The notes under the pieces are model-generated. The model was not told where the DNA came from, did not search any database, and saw nothing but the letters and a program-made list of their open reading frames with translations. DNA of 64,000 nucleotides from a beta proteobacterium AAP65. Its GTDB lineage: Bacteria; Pseudomonadota; Gammaproteobacteria; Burkholderiales; Burkholderiaceae_C. Position 1 is the stretch's first letter; each line of letters starts with the position of its first letter. Positions 1 to 9,667 of the stretch are shown piece by piece. Made by a program: the position numbers and the translations under genes. The stretch is taken from contig LJHW01000003.1 of the NCBI GenBank assembly GCA_001295865.1, positions 1 to 64,000 of the forward strand, written 5' to 3'.

Positions 1-1
1 C

Positions 2-526
2 GGCCCGCCGACCCCGCCGCCTGCGGGTGCTGCGGCCGCAAGCCCCGGCAGCCCGCCGGCGCCCGCGGCGCCGGGCGCACCGGCCGGCGCCGGCGCCGCC
101 GCCACCAACGCGGCGGGGTCAGCGGCAGCCTCCACCCCGGTGCTCAGCGTGGAGCGCGACTGGCTGCGCAGCTGGTTCGAAGGCACGCCGGTGGTCATCG
201 AGCAGCGGGGCAGCGGCCCCTTGACGGTGCAGGTGCCCCTGGCTTTCAGCTTCGACCCGCGCCGCGCTGCGGTGAAGCCGGCACTGGCCGCGGTGCTCGA
301 CAAGCTGGCGCAGAGCCTGCGCCGCACGCGGGCCGTGTTGCCCTTGCTGGCCGCGCCGGCCGACCGGGGCCCAGACGCGGCCGCCAACCCGGCGCTGGCG
401 GTGCAGCGTGCCGCGGCGGTGCGTGCCTACCTGCTGGCACGCGGTGTGCCATCGGCCCGTCTCGGCGCGCCCGCAGCGGCGGGTGGTGACACCGTGCAGC
501 TGCGCGCCGAAATCGACCCGGCTTGA
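2..526 (+). CDS. OmpA-like C-terminal domain protein, 5' end outside window
   Basis: The frame is open from the window edge, so the true start lies upstream. The visible protein begins with about 45 residues of Pro/Ala/Gly-rich linker and then has a compact domain starting near the Met at 140. That domain runs through PLAFSFDPRRAAVKPALAAVL, a helix rich in Leu/Ala, and ends with an AVRAYLLARGVPSARL segment, the helix-strand pattern of OmpA-type peptidoglycan-associated domains. Such domains anchor outer-membrane proteins or lipoproteins to the cell wall. The usual Asn/Asp-Arg peptidoglycan contacts are not clear by eye, so the domain may be divergent. The stop is TGA at 524-526, 15 bp from a convergent methyltransferase gene. 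Confidence 0.6.
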   Translation, partial: GPPTPPPAGAAAASPGSPPAPAAPGAPAGAGAAATNAAGSAAASTPVLSVERDWLRSWFEGTPVVIEQRGSGPLTVQVPLAFSFDPRRAAVKPALAAVLDKLAQSLRRTRAVLPLLAAPADRGPDAAANPALAVQRAAAVRAYLLARGVPSARLGAPAAAGGDTVQLRAEIDPA

Positions 527-2692
<2,166 letters not shown>

Positions 2693-2699
2693 ACGCCCC

Positions 2700-2730
2700 A
2701 GGCCCGCGGCCTCGTGCAGGCCGCGGGCCT
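2700..2730. terminator. Bidirectional hairpin between argG and the LytTR regulator
   Basis: A perfect 13-bp inverted repeat, AGGCCCGCGGCCT at 2700-2712 and its complement at 2718-2730, with loop CGTGC. It lies between two convergent genes, its right arm touching the stop codon of the regulator. There is no T-tract, so it is a GC-only terminator or a Rho-assisted stop. Confidence 0.6.
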
Positions 2731-3524
2731 CAGATCGCCTGGTCGCGCAGGCGCTTGCTGGCCTCGCGGTTGGCCGTGAGCTCGCTGCCGTCGCTCATGA
2801 AGATCTGCAGCTGGCTCTGTTCGTCGGCTTTCATCGAGACGACGAAGTCGAGGTTGACGATGGCGTTGCGGTGCACGCGCAAGAAGCGCTGCGGGTCCAG
2901 CCGCGCTTCCAGCTCGGTGAGCGCCATGCGCACCAGGTAGCTCTGGCCCTGGGCGGTGATCTGCGTGTACTTCGAATCGCTGCGCAGGTGTTCGATCTCG
3001 CTCACCGCCAGCGGGAAGATGCGGCCCCTGTCGCGCACCAGGATGCGTGACAGGGGCGCGCCGGCCCCGCTGTCAGCCCCGCCCCCGGCCCCGGCCTGCA
3101 AGGCGCCCAGCGCCGCCGCCTGCCGCTCCTCGGCCGGGGCCTGCAGCGCCAGCGCACGCTGCACCGCCGCGGCAAAACGCGCTTCGGTGAAGGGCTTGAG
3201 CAGGTAGTCGAGCGCGTGCAGCTCGAAGGCGGTGACGGCGTGCTGGTCGTAGGCGGTGGTGAAGATCAGTGGCGGCACGGCTGCGCCCAGCGCGCGCACC
3301 ACCTCCAGGCCCGTCATCTCGGGCATCTGGATGTCCATGAACACCAGGCCCGGCTGCAGCGCCTGCACCAGGCGCAGCGCCTCGCGGCCGTTGCTGGCCT
3401 CGCCCACCAGCACGAGGCCGCTCTGGCGGCCGATGAAGTCGCGCAGCGTCTCGCGGGCCAGCGGTTCGTCTTCGCAGATCACCGCGGTGATGGGGCGGGC
3501 CGGGGTCTCGGGCACGGTGCTCAT
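2730..3524 (-). CDS. LytTR-family response regulator (pair 1)
   Basis: A 264-aa cytoplasmic response regulator. Residues 13-130 form a receiver domain with the acidic pair CEDEP, phosphorylatable Asp64 in VFMDIQMPEM, the Thr switch in IFTTAYD and Lys in DYLLKPF. After a flexible Ala/Gly linker (about 140-160), residues 165-264 form a LytTR DNA-binding domain with IEHLRSDSKYTQI and FLRVHRNAIVNL, the usual beta-rich AlgR/LytR type. Its ATG overlaps the stop of the kinase gene by four bases (ATGA), so the two are probably translationally coupled. Targets are unknown; LytTR regulators often control envelope or secreted-factor genes. Confidence 0.92.
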   Translation of the reverse strand: MSTVPETPARPITAVICEDEPLARETLRDFIGRQSGLVLVGEASNGREALRLVQALQPGLVFMDIQMPEMTGLEVVRALGAAVPPLIFTTAYDQHAVTAFELHALDYLLKPFTEARFAAAVQRALALQAPAEERQAAALGALQAGAGGGADSGAGAPLSRILVRDRGRIFPLAVSEIEHLRSDSKYTQITAQGQSYLVRMALTELEARLDPQRFLRVHRNAIVNLDFVVSMKADEQSQLQIFMSDGSELTANREASKRLRDQAI

Positions 3525-4657
3525 CGCGGCAGCTCCATCTGCACTTCAAAACCTGCACCCGGGGCCGTGCGCACGGTGAAACGCGCCGCCGTTCCCCAGC
3601 GCAGCGCCAGCCGGCGCGCCACCGTGGGCAGCCCCAGCCCGGTGCCGGGCGGGAAGGCGGCGCCCGCAGGCAGCGTGGCGCCGGGGCCGTCGTCGGCCAC
3701 GGTGATGCGCAAGCGCTGCGGCAGCGATTCGATGTGCACACGCAGCACGCCCGGCTCGCTGCGCGGGTTGAAGGCGTGCTTGATGCTGTTTTCCACCAGG
3801 GGCTGCAGGCTCAGCGCCGGCAGGCTGTGCGAGAGCGCTTCTTCGTCCACCTGCCATTGCACCTGCAGCCGGTCGCCCAGGCGCAGGGCTTCGAGTTCGA
3901 GGTACTGCTCGGTGAAGGCGAGTTCGTCGCGCAGCTGCACCTGGTCGTCGCCGCTGCGCTCGGTGTCCAGCAGGTAGCGCAGCATTTCCGAGAAAGTGAA
4001 GAGCGCGCTCTCGGCCCGCTGCGCGTCTTTGCGCACCAGCGCCAGCAGGCTGTGCAGGGTGTTGAAGAGGAAGTGCGGGTTGAGCTTGTTGCGCAGCGCG
4101 GCCAGCTCGCTGCGCGCCAGCAGGCTGCGCGCTTCTTCGGCCGCCGCTGTCTCGCGCCGCGCACGCTCGACAGCACGCCAGGCCATGAAACCGCCGGCCG
4201 CCACCGCGTACATCATCGCCCCCCACTGGATCATCCAGATGAACCAGTTGCCGCGGGCCTTCTCGGCCGAAGCGAAGCCGTATTGCAGCACCATCAGCAG
4301 CCACAGGCTCGCGTAGCAGATCACCGCGAAGCTCAGCGCCATCAGCAGGTGGATGGCGAGCTGGCTGAAGGCGCCCAGGCGGCGGCGTTCCATCCAGCCC
4401 GTCAGCGGCCACAGCAGCAGCAGCAGGCAGAACTGCGGCCCCAGGTTGCGCAGCACCGAGATCACGCCCGAGAGCAGATCGAAGGTCTGCACGAGCCGGC
4501 CGTCCGTCTCGACGGCGACCATGTGCACCAGCGCGATGGGCGCCCAGATCCACAGGTACAGGCGCAAGAGCTGCGGCGGCGGCAGGTGCCAGCGCGCCAG
4601 GCGCTCGGGCCAGGGGCTCGCTGCAGGGGCGGTGGCGGGCAGGCGGGCGGTGTTCAT
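3521..4657 (-). CDS. LytS-type sensor histidine kinase (pair 1)
   Basis: A membrane sensor kinase of about 378 aa and partner of the LytTR regulator it overlaps. The N-terminal half has about four hydrophobic segments (for example WIWAPIALVHMVAV and LAIHLLMALSFAVICYASLW) and no obvious periplasmic domain. The kinase core is the His_kinase family: KLNPHFLFNTLHSLLALV carries the phosphoacceptor His, PLVENSIKHAF is the N box and GTGLGLPTVARRL the G box. The Met at 4657 (MNTARLP) is preferred; an in-frame Met lies nine codons further upstream. It is transcribed 100 bp downstream of a second pair of the same kind. Confidence 0.9.
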   Translation of the reverse strand: MNTARLPATAPAASPWPERLARWHLPPPQLLRLYLWIWAPIALVHMVAVETDGRLVQTFDLLSGVISVLRNLGPQFCLLLLLWPLTGWMERRRLGAFSQLAIHLLMALSFAVICYASLWLLMVLQYGFASAEKARGNWFIWMIQWGAMMYAVAAGGFMAWRAVERARRETAAAEEARSLLARSELAALRNKLNPHFLFNTLHSLLALVRKDAQRAESALFTFSEMLRYLLDTERSGDDQVQLRDELAFTEQYLELEALRLGDRLQVQWQVDEEALSHSLPALSLQPLVENSIKHAFNPRSEPGVLRVHIESLPQRLRITVADDGPGATLPAGAAFPPGTGLGLPTVARRLALRWGTAARFTVRTAPGAGFEVQMELPR

Positions 4658-4756
4658 GCGGCCCATTGTCGGCAGGCCGGCCACCGCGTGTGCGTTGCCG
4701 CGACGGGCGCACGGCCGCGCGGCATGGCTTGAGGAAAACCGGCCAGCGCCGCGCCT

Positions 4757-5611
4757 TCACATGCCCTTGAAGAGGTGGGCGTAGAGCCGGCTGACCGTCA
4801 GCGTTTCGGGCCTGCCGCGCAGCGTGAGCGTGACCTTGCCCGATTCTTCGCGCCGCGCGGTCACCACCGCACGCGCCTGCACCACGGTGCCGCGGTGCAC
4901 CTGCCAGAACACGGCCGGGTCCAGCTGCGGCAGCAGCTCCTTCAGCGAGGCGCGCACCAGGTGTTCACGCTGGGCGGTGACCACACGCACGTACTTGTCG
5001 GCGGCTTCGAAGTACAGCACCTCGGCCACCGGCACCAGGTGCACGAGGTTGCCCACCTGGGCCTGGATGACCTCCAGCCGCGGCGGCGCGCCGCCGGCGG
5101 CCGCCGCGCCGGGGGCCAGCAGCGCCCGCAGCTGCGCCACGGCGGCCTGCAAGGCATCGGCCGGCACGGCCGCGGCTGCCGATGCAGCGGGCGCACCGCG
5201 CTGCGCCAGGCGGGCCTGCAAACGCCCGACACAGGCCGCCAGGCGCTGGCGGTCCACCGGCTTGACGAGGTAGTCCACCGCCTGCGCTTCGAAGGCCTGC
5301 ACGGCGTAGTCGTCGTAGGCCGTCACGAACACCAGCAAGGGGAAGGGCGCGCCGCTGCCGTCGGCCGCCGGCTCGGGCCAGTCTTCGGCCAGGGCCTGGG
5401 CCGCTTCCAGCCCGGTGCTGCCGGGCATGCGGATGTCGAAGAAGCACACGTCGGGCTGCAGCGCCAGCGTCTGTTCGGCGGCGCGCAGGCCGTCGCCGAC
5501 CATGGCCACCACGTCCAGCGTGGGCCACAGCGCGGCCAGGTCGGCGCGCAGGCCGGCGGCGAGCAGCGGTTCGTCTTCGGCGATCAGCGCGCGGGCGGGG
5601 GGCGTGTTCAT
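4757..5611 (-). CDS. LytTR-family response regulator (pair 2)
   Basis: A 284-aa response regulator with a receiver domain (acidic AEDEP near residue 11, phospho-Asp59 in CFFDIRMPGSTG, VTAYDDYA and DYLVKPVD) and a C-terminal LytTR domain (VLYFEAADKYVRVVTAQ, FWQVHRGTVVQARAV). The linker between them (about 140-180) is an Ala-rich stretch. It follows its kinase with an ATGA overlap at 5608-5611. It shares layout with the regulator at 2730-3524 but the sequences have diverged well beyond a recent duplication, so the two pairs probably answer different signals. Confidence 0.92.
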   Translation of the reverse strand: MNTPPARALIAEDEPLLAAGLRADLAALWPTLDVVAMVGDGLRAAEQTLALQPDVCFFDIRMPGSTGLEAAQALAEDWPEPAADGSGAPFPLLVFVTAYDDYAVQAFEAQAVDYLVKPVDRQRLAACVGRLQARLAQRGAPAASAAAAVPADALQAAVAQLRALLAPGAAAAGGAPPRLEVIQAQVGNLVHLVPVAEVLYFEAADKYVRVVTAQREHLVRASLKELLPQLDPAVFWQVHRGTVVQARAVVTARREESGKVTLTLRGRPETLTVSRLYAHLFKGM

Positions 5612-6783
5612 CGGGCAGGGGTTCCGGGGCGGTCAGGATTGGAAAGGGGCAGCAGCAGCGTCACCAGCGCGCCGCCTTCGGCATCGACGGCGGGGCTGAG
5701 GGTGAGACTGGCAGCGTCGCCGTACAGGGTGCGCAGCCGCGTGCGCACCTGCTCCAGGCCGAAGCCCGAGCCCGGCGGCGCCGTGCCCTGCGGGCCGCCG
5801 AGGCCGACGCCGGTGTCGCGCACCTGCAGCACCAGCTGCGCGCCCGCCTGTGTCAGCTCGCGGCGTGCGCTGACATCGAGCCGGCCGCCTTCCACCTTGG
5901 GCTCCAGCCCGTGTTTGATGGCGTTTTCCACCAAGGGCTGCAGCAGCAGAGGCGGCAGCGGCAGCGCCGCCAGATCGGGTGGCAGTTGCAGGTTCACCTG
6001 CAGGCGCGGGCCCATGCGCACGGCCATCAGCGCGAGGTAGTCGTCGGTGTGGCGGAACTCTTCGGCCAGCGCGTGTTCGGCCTGGCGCGAAGCGGCGAGC
6101 GTGGCGCGCAGAAAAGCGATCAGCCGGTCGAGCATGGCCTGCGCGCGTTGCGGGTCCAGGCCGATGAGCACGCGCAGGTTGGCCAGGGTGTTGAAGAGCA
6201 TGTGCGGCTCGAGCTGGCTTTGCAGCAGGCGCAGCTGGTTTTCCGCGGCCTGGCGCTGGGCGGCTTCGGCCTGCGCGCGGGCGCTGGCCAGTCGCTCCAG
6301 GGTGCTGATGATCACCACGGTGACGATGGTCGCCAGCAGCGTGATCACCAGCGTGATGCGTGCGGCAGGCCCGAAGTTCAGCAGGCTGGGCGAGCGCATG
6401 CCGGTGAACTGGTCGGCCAGCCACATGCCGCTGGAGGGCCCCAGCAGCACCGCCAGCACGCCGCCGGGCACCACGCCGCGCCAGCCGCTGGCGGCATGCG
6501 GCTCGTCCAGCGGCTGGCCGCGCGCGGTGCGCACGCGGTCGATCAGCCAGCACCAGGCCACCCGGGTGCCGTCGACGATGACGGTGCAGCAGACCCCGAT
6601 GCAGGCCGAGTAGACGAGCTTGGGCCAGAAGCCGCGGCCGTCCAGCACCGTGAGGAACAGCGCGATGCCCACCGACAGCGCCACCAGCACGAGCAGCGTG
6701 CGCGGGGCTTCCTGGCGCAGGCGGTGCAGAGCGGCTTGCACCGCGGTGGCAGGCGCAGACGGGGTGGCGGCGTTGGCAGGCAT
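5608..6783 (-). CDS. LytS-type sensor histidine kinase (pair 2)
   Basis: A 391-aa membrane kinase. The N-terminus has hydrophobic segments at about 29-47 (TLLVLVALSVGIALFLTVL), 55-75, 105-125 and 140-162, then a coiled-coil connector rich in Ala/Glu/Gln. The His_kinase box reads QSQLEPHMLFNTLANLRVL, the N box PLVENAIKHGLEP and the G box GSGFGLEQVRTRL. It overlaps the regulator gene at 5608-5611 by ATGA. It is the first gene of the tandem arrangement, 100 bp downstream of the LuxR-type regulator on the same strand. Confidence 0.9.
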   Translation of the reverse strand: MPANAATPSAPATAVQAALHRLRQEAPRTLLVLVALSVGIALFLTVLDGRGFWPKLVYSACIGVCCTVIVDGTRVAWCWLIDRVRTARGQPLDEPHAASGWRGVVPGGVLAVLLGPSSGMWLADQFTGMRSPSLLNFGPAARITLVITLLATIVTVVIISTLERLASARAQAEAAQRQAAENQLRLLQSQLEPHMLFNTLANLRVLIGLDPQRAQAMLDRLIAFLRATLAASRQAEHALAEEFRHTDDYLALMAVRMGPRLQVNLQLPPDLAALPLPPLLLQPLVENAIKHGLEPKVEGGRLDVSARRELTQAGAQLVLQVRDTGVGLGGPQGTAPPGSGFGLEQVRTRLRTLYGDAASLTLSPAVDAEGGALVTLLLPLSNPDRPGTPAR

Positions 6784-6883
6784 GGCGGCATTGTCGGCGG
6801 CACCAGGGCCGCTGCCGGGCCATGCCGCGACGAAGCGGCGCCGGCTGTCGCGAATCGGCGGCCGGCTGGCGCCGCCGGTGCGC

Positions 6884-7996
6884 TCAGGCCAGCGCCATGC
6901 GCCGGCTGAGCAGGCTGCGCAGTTCGTCGCTGGAGCGCAGATCGAGCGCGTCGTGGATCTTGCGCACGTGGTCGATGACGGTGGCGGTGGTCACGCCCAG
7001 CTGGCGGCCGATCTGCCCGTGCGTGTGGCCGTGGAAGAGGCCGCGGCAGACCGCCAACTGCCCGGGTGTCAGCGGCAGGCTGCGCAGGCAGCGTTCCAGC
7101 GCCACGCGGTGCGATTCCAGCCGACGCAGCGTCACTTGCGCCAGCGGGGGCTCATCCGTGCGGCGGGCGCGCAGCAGCGTGCCGCTGGCCACGAACTGGC
7201 CGGCGCCGTTTTCATGCACCAGCGAAGGCGGCGGCGCCAGCACCTGGGCCGCGCCCGCAGCCGCGCGTTCGCGCAGCCGTGCCAGCAGCCAGGCCAGCAG
7301 TGGCACCCGGGCCGGCTGCAGCGGGTGGGCCAGACGGTCGGGCGTGAGGCCGCCATCGGCCAGCAGCAGCAAGCGTTCGGCGCCGGGGCTGGCGTGGCAG
7401 ATCGCGCCGTCCAGCGAGAGCAGCAGCGATTCGGGCGCCTCGGGGCTGAAGACATGCCGGTCATCGGCCTGCGCCACGCCGTGGGCCTGCAGGGCTGCCG
7501 CGAAGGCCGGCAGCACGGCGGCCAGCAGTTGCTCGTCGCGCGGGCCGAAGGGCCGCTCGCCCGGGCCGCGGTAAAGCACCAGCGAACCGAGCAGGGTGCC
7601 GCAGCGCCCGCGCAGCACCCCTTCCAGGCGGGTGTGCAGGCCTTGCGGGCGCCAGATCTCGTTGTACAGCGCGCTGCCGTAGAAGCCGGCGTGGTTCAGC
7701 GCTGCCGCGCTGCGCACACCGCCCGGCTGGTGGCGCAGGGTGTCGAAGCGGGGCATGGCCTCGGCTTCGCGGCGGTTGTGGAATTCGGCGAAGTAGAGCC
7801 GCGCGATCTCGGCGTCGACCGGCCCCTCGATGAAGTAACGCACGAGGCGGCCCTGGGCGTCGGTCCAGTCGAAGAGGTTGCGCTGGCTGGGTACCAGCGT
7901 GTGCAGCGCTTCCAGCAGTGCCGGCACCAGCACTTCAGGCGGCAGTTGCAGCGCGCAAAGTGCACGCAGCGCGGCCAGGGCTCGGGTGGGTTTCAT
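6884..7996 (-). CDS. LuxR-type HTH transcriptional regulator
   Basis: A regulator of about 370 aa with a LuxR/GerE DNA-binding domain at the C-terminus: SLPLTPGQLAVCRGLFHG, then HTHGQIGRQLGVTTATVIDHV as the helix-turn-helix, then KIHDALDLRSSDEL. The long N-terminal region (about 300 aa) is not a receiver. It has no clear autoinducer-domain signature by eye and may be a PAS/GAF-like sensor. The start is set at the Met at 7996 (MKPTRALAAL), because the upstream in-frame part is low-complexity and would leave no promoter for the divergent methyltransferase gene. Its neighbour and the 18-bp palindrome between them suggest that it controls that gene. Confidence 0.8.
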   Translation of the reverse strand: MKPTRALAALRALCALQLPPEVLVPALLEALHTLVPSQRNLFDWTDAQGRLVRYFIEGPVDAEIARLYFAEFHNRREAEAMPRFDTLRHQPGGVRSAAALNHAGFYGSALYNEIWRPQGLHTRLEGVLRGRCGTLLGSLVLYRGPGERPFGPRDEQLLAAVLPAFAAALQAHGVAQADDRHVFSPEAPESLLLSLDGAICHASPGAERLLLLADGGLTPDRLAHPLQPARVPLLAWLLARLRERAAAGAAQVLAPPPSLVHENGAGQFVASGTLLRARRTDEPPLAQVTLRRLESHRVALERCLRSLPLTPGQLAVCRGLFHGHTHGQIGRQLGVTTATVIDHVRKIHDALDLRSSDELRSLLSRRMALA

Positions 7997-8065
7997 CGTG
8001 GGCCGCAGTCTGGCCAGCGGCCGGGGCGCCTGCATCCGCAGCCCTGGCGACGGGGCGCGCAAGCC

Positions 8066-8083
8066 GCCCCCAGCGATGGGGGC
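8066..8083. promoter_or_regulatory. 18-bp inverted repeat, candidate LuxR-type operator
   Basis: GCCCCCA-GCGA-TGGGGGC, two perfect 7-bp arms with a 4-bp centre. It lies between the divergent LuxR-type regulator and the methyltransferase. The size and symmetry are those of lux-box-like operators. A possible -10 hexamer, TACGCT at 8105-8110, would place the palindrome just upstream of or over the -35 region of the methyltransferase promoter, a position usual for activators. Confidence 0.5.
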
Positions 8084-8145
8084 GAAACCGGGCGGGGCCC
8101 TGCCTACGCTGGGGCCTTCTTCAACACCACCGCCAGGAGCCACCC

Positions 8146-9129
8146 ATGACCTTGCTTGCCAGCCGCCACGCCACCCCGCTGCCGGAGCGCGGCGCCGTCG
8201 CGGTCTCGCTGCACGAGAACACCATGGCGCTGCTCGACCGCGCCTGCACGCTGATCCACACCGGCCGCGCCGTCGAGGCCTTCCGCCTGCTCACGCCGCC
8301 CCTGTCGGCCCTGTGGTCGGAGGCGCGTGCCACCGGGCGTGCCGAAGAGATGCTGGCCTGGTGCCGTGTGCACCCGCTGCAGGCGCTGGTGCAGCAAGAC
8401 CCCTTCACGCAGCGCGCCGCCAGCAAGCCGCGCGGCTACGCCGGCGACGCGGTGATGATGGATTACATCTACACCGGCACGCCGCCTGCGGGCACCACGG
8501 CGCTGGGCGCCGAGGTCTTCAACGCCACCACCTGCGCCGGCATGGGCCTGTCGGTGCGCTACCGCCGCCAGTTGCTCAAGAGCCTGATCGACGACGCCGT
8601 GGTCAGCCACGCCGCACCCCGGCTGCTGAGCGTGGCTTCGGGGCATTGCCGCGAGCTTGAAGGCAGCCTGGCCGAGACGCCGCACTTCAATGGCGAATTC
8701 TTGGCGCTGGACCAGGACGCGCTGTCATGTGCCGAAGTGGCGCGTGTGCATGCCGCGCACCGCGTGCGCGTGCTCAACCACGGCGTGCGTGAGCTGGTCA
8801 GCGGGCCGCTGGCCGACACGCTGGGCAGCTTCGACCTCGTCTACTCGGCAGGGCTCTACGACTACCTGCCCGATGTGCTGGCCCGCCGCCTCACGCAGCG
8901 GCTGCTCGGCCTGCTGCGACCGGGCGGCCGGCTGCTGCTGGCCAACTTCGTGCCGGGCGGCACCGGCCGCGGCTACATGGAGCTGTTCATGGACTGGACG
9001 CTGGTGCTGCGCAGCGAAGCCGCCATGCGCGCGCTGGCCGAGGCCGCGGGCGCCGCGCACACCGTCACCTTCCACGACCCGCACCGCAACGTCGTCTACG
9101 CCGAACTGCAGCGCGAGCCCGCGGCCTGA
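8146..9129 (+). CDS. SAM-dependent methyltransferase resembling extracellular-factor (3-OH fatty acid methyl ester) synthases
   Basis: A 327-aa protein. The N-terminal 100 residues are helical and end in KPRGYAGDAVMMDYIYTG, a signature I associate with methyltransferases annotated as making the 3-hydroxypalmitate methyl ester extracellular factor. The C-terminal Rossmann core contains RLLSVASGHCRELEGSL (SAM loop), FLALDQDALSCAEV (acidic residue) and DLVYSAGLYDYLPDVLA, followed by LRPGGRLLLANFVPG. The ATG at 8146 has an AGGAG site 8 bp upstream. The family link is from memory and unverified; it could methylate another small acid. It is divergent from a LuxR-type regulator. Confidence 0.7.
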   Translation: MTLLASRHATPLPERGAVAVSLHENTMALLDRACTLIHTGRAVEAFRLLTPPLSALWSEARATGRAEEMLAWCRVHPLQALVQQDPFTQRAASKPRGYAGDAVMMDYIYTGTPPAGTTALGAEVFNATTCAGMGLSVRYRRQLLKSLIDDAVVSHAAPRLLSVASGHCRELEGSLAETPHFNGEFLALDQDALSCAEVARVHAAHRVRVLNHGVRELVSGPLADTLGSFDLVYSAGLYDYLPDVLARRLTQRLLGLLRPGGRLLLANFVPGGTGRGYMELFMDWTLVLRSEAAMRALAEAAGAAHTVTFHDPHRNVVYAELQREPAA

Positions 9130-9130
9130 A

Positions 9131-9153
9131 CGCGGGCGGTGGTTCAGCCCGCG
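9131..9153. terminator. Hairpin between convergent genes
   Basis: A 7-bp inverted repeat, CGCGGGC at 9131-9137 and GCCCGCG at 9147-9153, with a 9-base loop, in the 14-bp gap between the methyltransferase and the convergent DUF1499 gene. It has no T-tract. Confidence 0.4.
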
Positions 9154-9638
9154 GCCAGCCGCGTGCGCAGCGCTTCGATGCGCGCGCGGTTGGCGCCGCG
9201 GTCGCTGTACCCCAGGCGCGAGGCCGAGCGCAGTTGCACCGCCTGGGCCGCGGGGTCGAACCAGAACTCGACATCGTCGGTGTAGCGCATCAGCGGCGTG
9301 CTGAACTCGCAGCGCAGGTAGTCGCCTTCGGCCAGCACCACGCGCGCGCCGGGCGTGCTTTCGACGAGTTGGCGGATCTTGGCCAGCGTGGCCGGCCCGT
9401 TGCCGCCCAGCAGCGCCAGTGGCGCGATCTGCGCATAGGCCGCGCGCGGGTGGCCGGGCCACAGCGCCGTCTGGCTGCTGACGCTGTTGGGGCGCGTGGA
9501 CGGCGCCTTGAGCTTGCCTTCGCGCACGCCCAGGTCGGCGGGCGGGCTGCCCGTCAGCAGGCCCAGGCGGCCGGCAGCGATGCCCAGCAGGGCGAGGCCG
9601 CCGATCACGGCGGCGATGATGAGGAGCCAACGGGTCAT
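9144..9638 (-). CDS. DUF1499 family protein
   Basis: A 164-aa protein with a single N-terminal hydrophobic segment (LLIIAAVIGGLALLGIAAG), so membrane-anchored or exported. The rest matches DUF1499: PNSVSSQTALWP, a middle strand-helix part, VVLAEGDYLRCEFSTPLMRYTDDVEFWFD, and the closing SASRLGYSDRGANRARIEAL that is diagnostic for the family. The function of DUF1499 is unknown. It lies 29 bp downstream of the HerA-like gene's stop if read in the reverse direction of the window, on the opposite side from the convergent methyltransferase. Confidence 0.85.
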   Translation of the reverse strand: MTRWLLIIAAVIGGLALLGIAAGRLGLLTGSPPADLGVREGKLKAPSTRPNSVSSQTALWPGHPRAAYAQIAPLALLGGNGPATLAKIRQLVESTPGARVVLAEGDYLRCEFSTPLMRYTDDVEFWFDPAAQAVQLRSASRLGYSDRGANRARIEALRTRLAAG

Positions 9639-9667
9639 GGTGCTTGTTCGGAGATGGCCAGAGGAGC

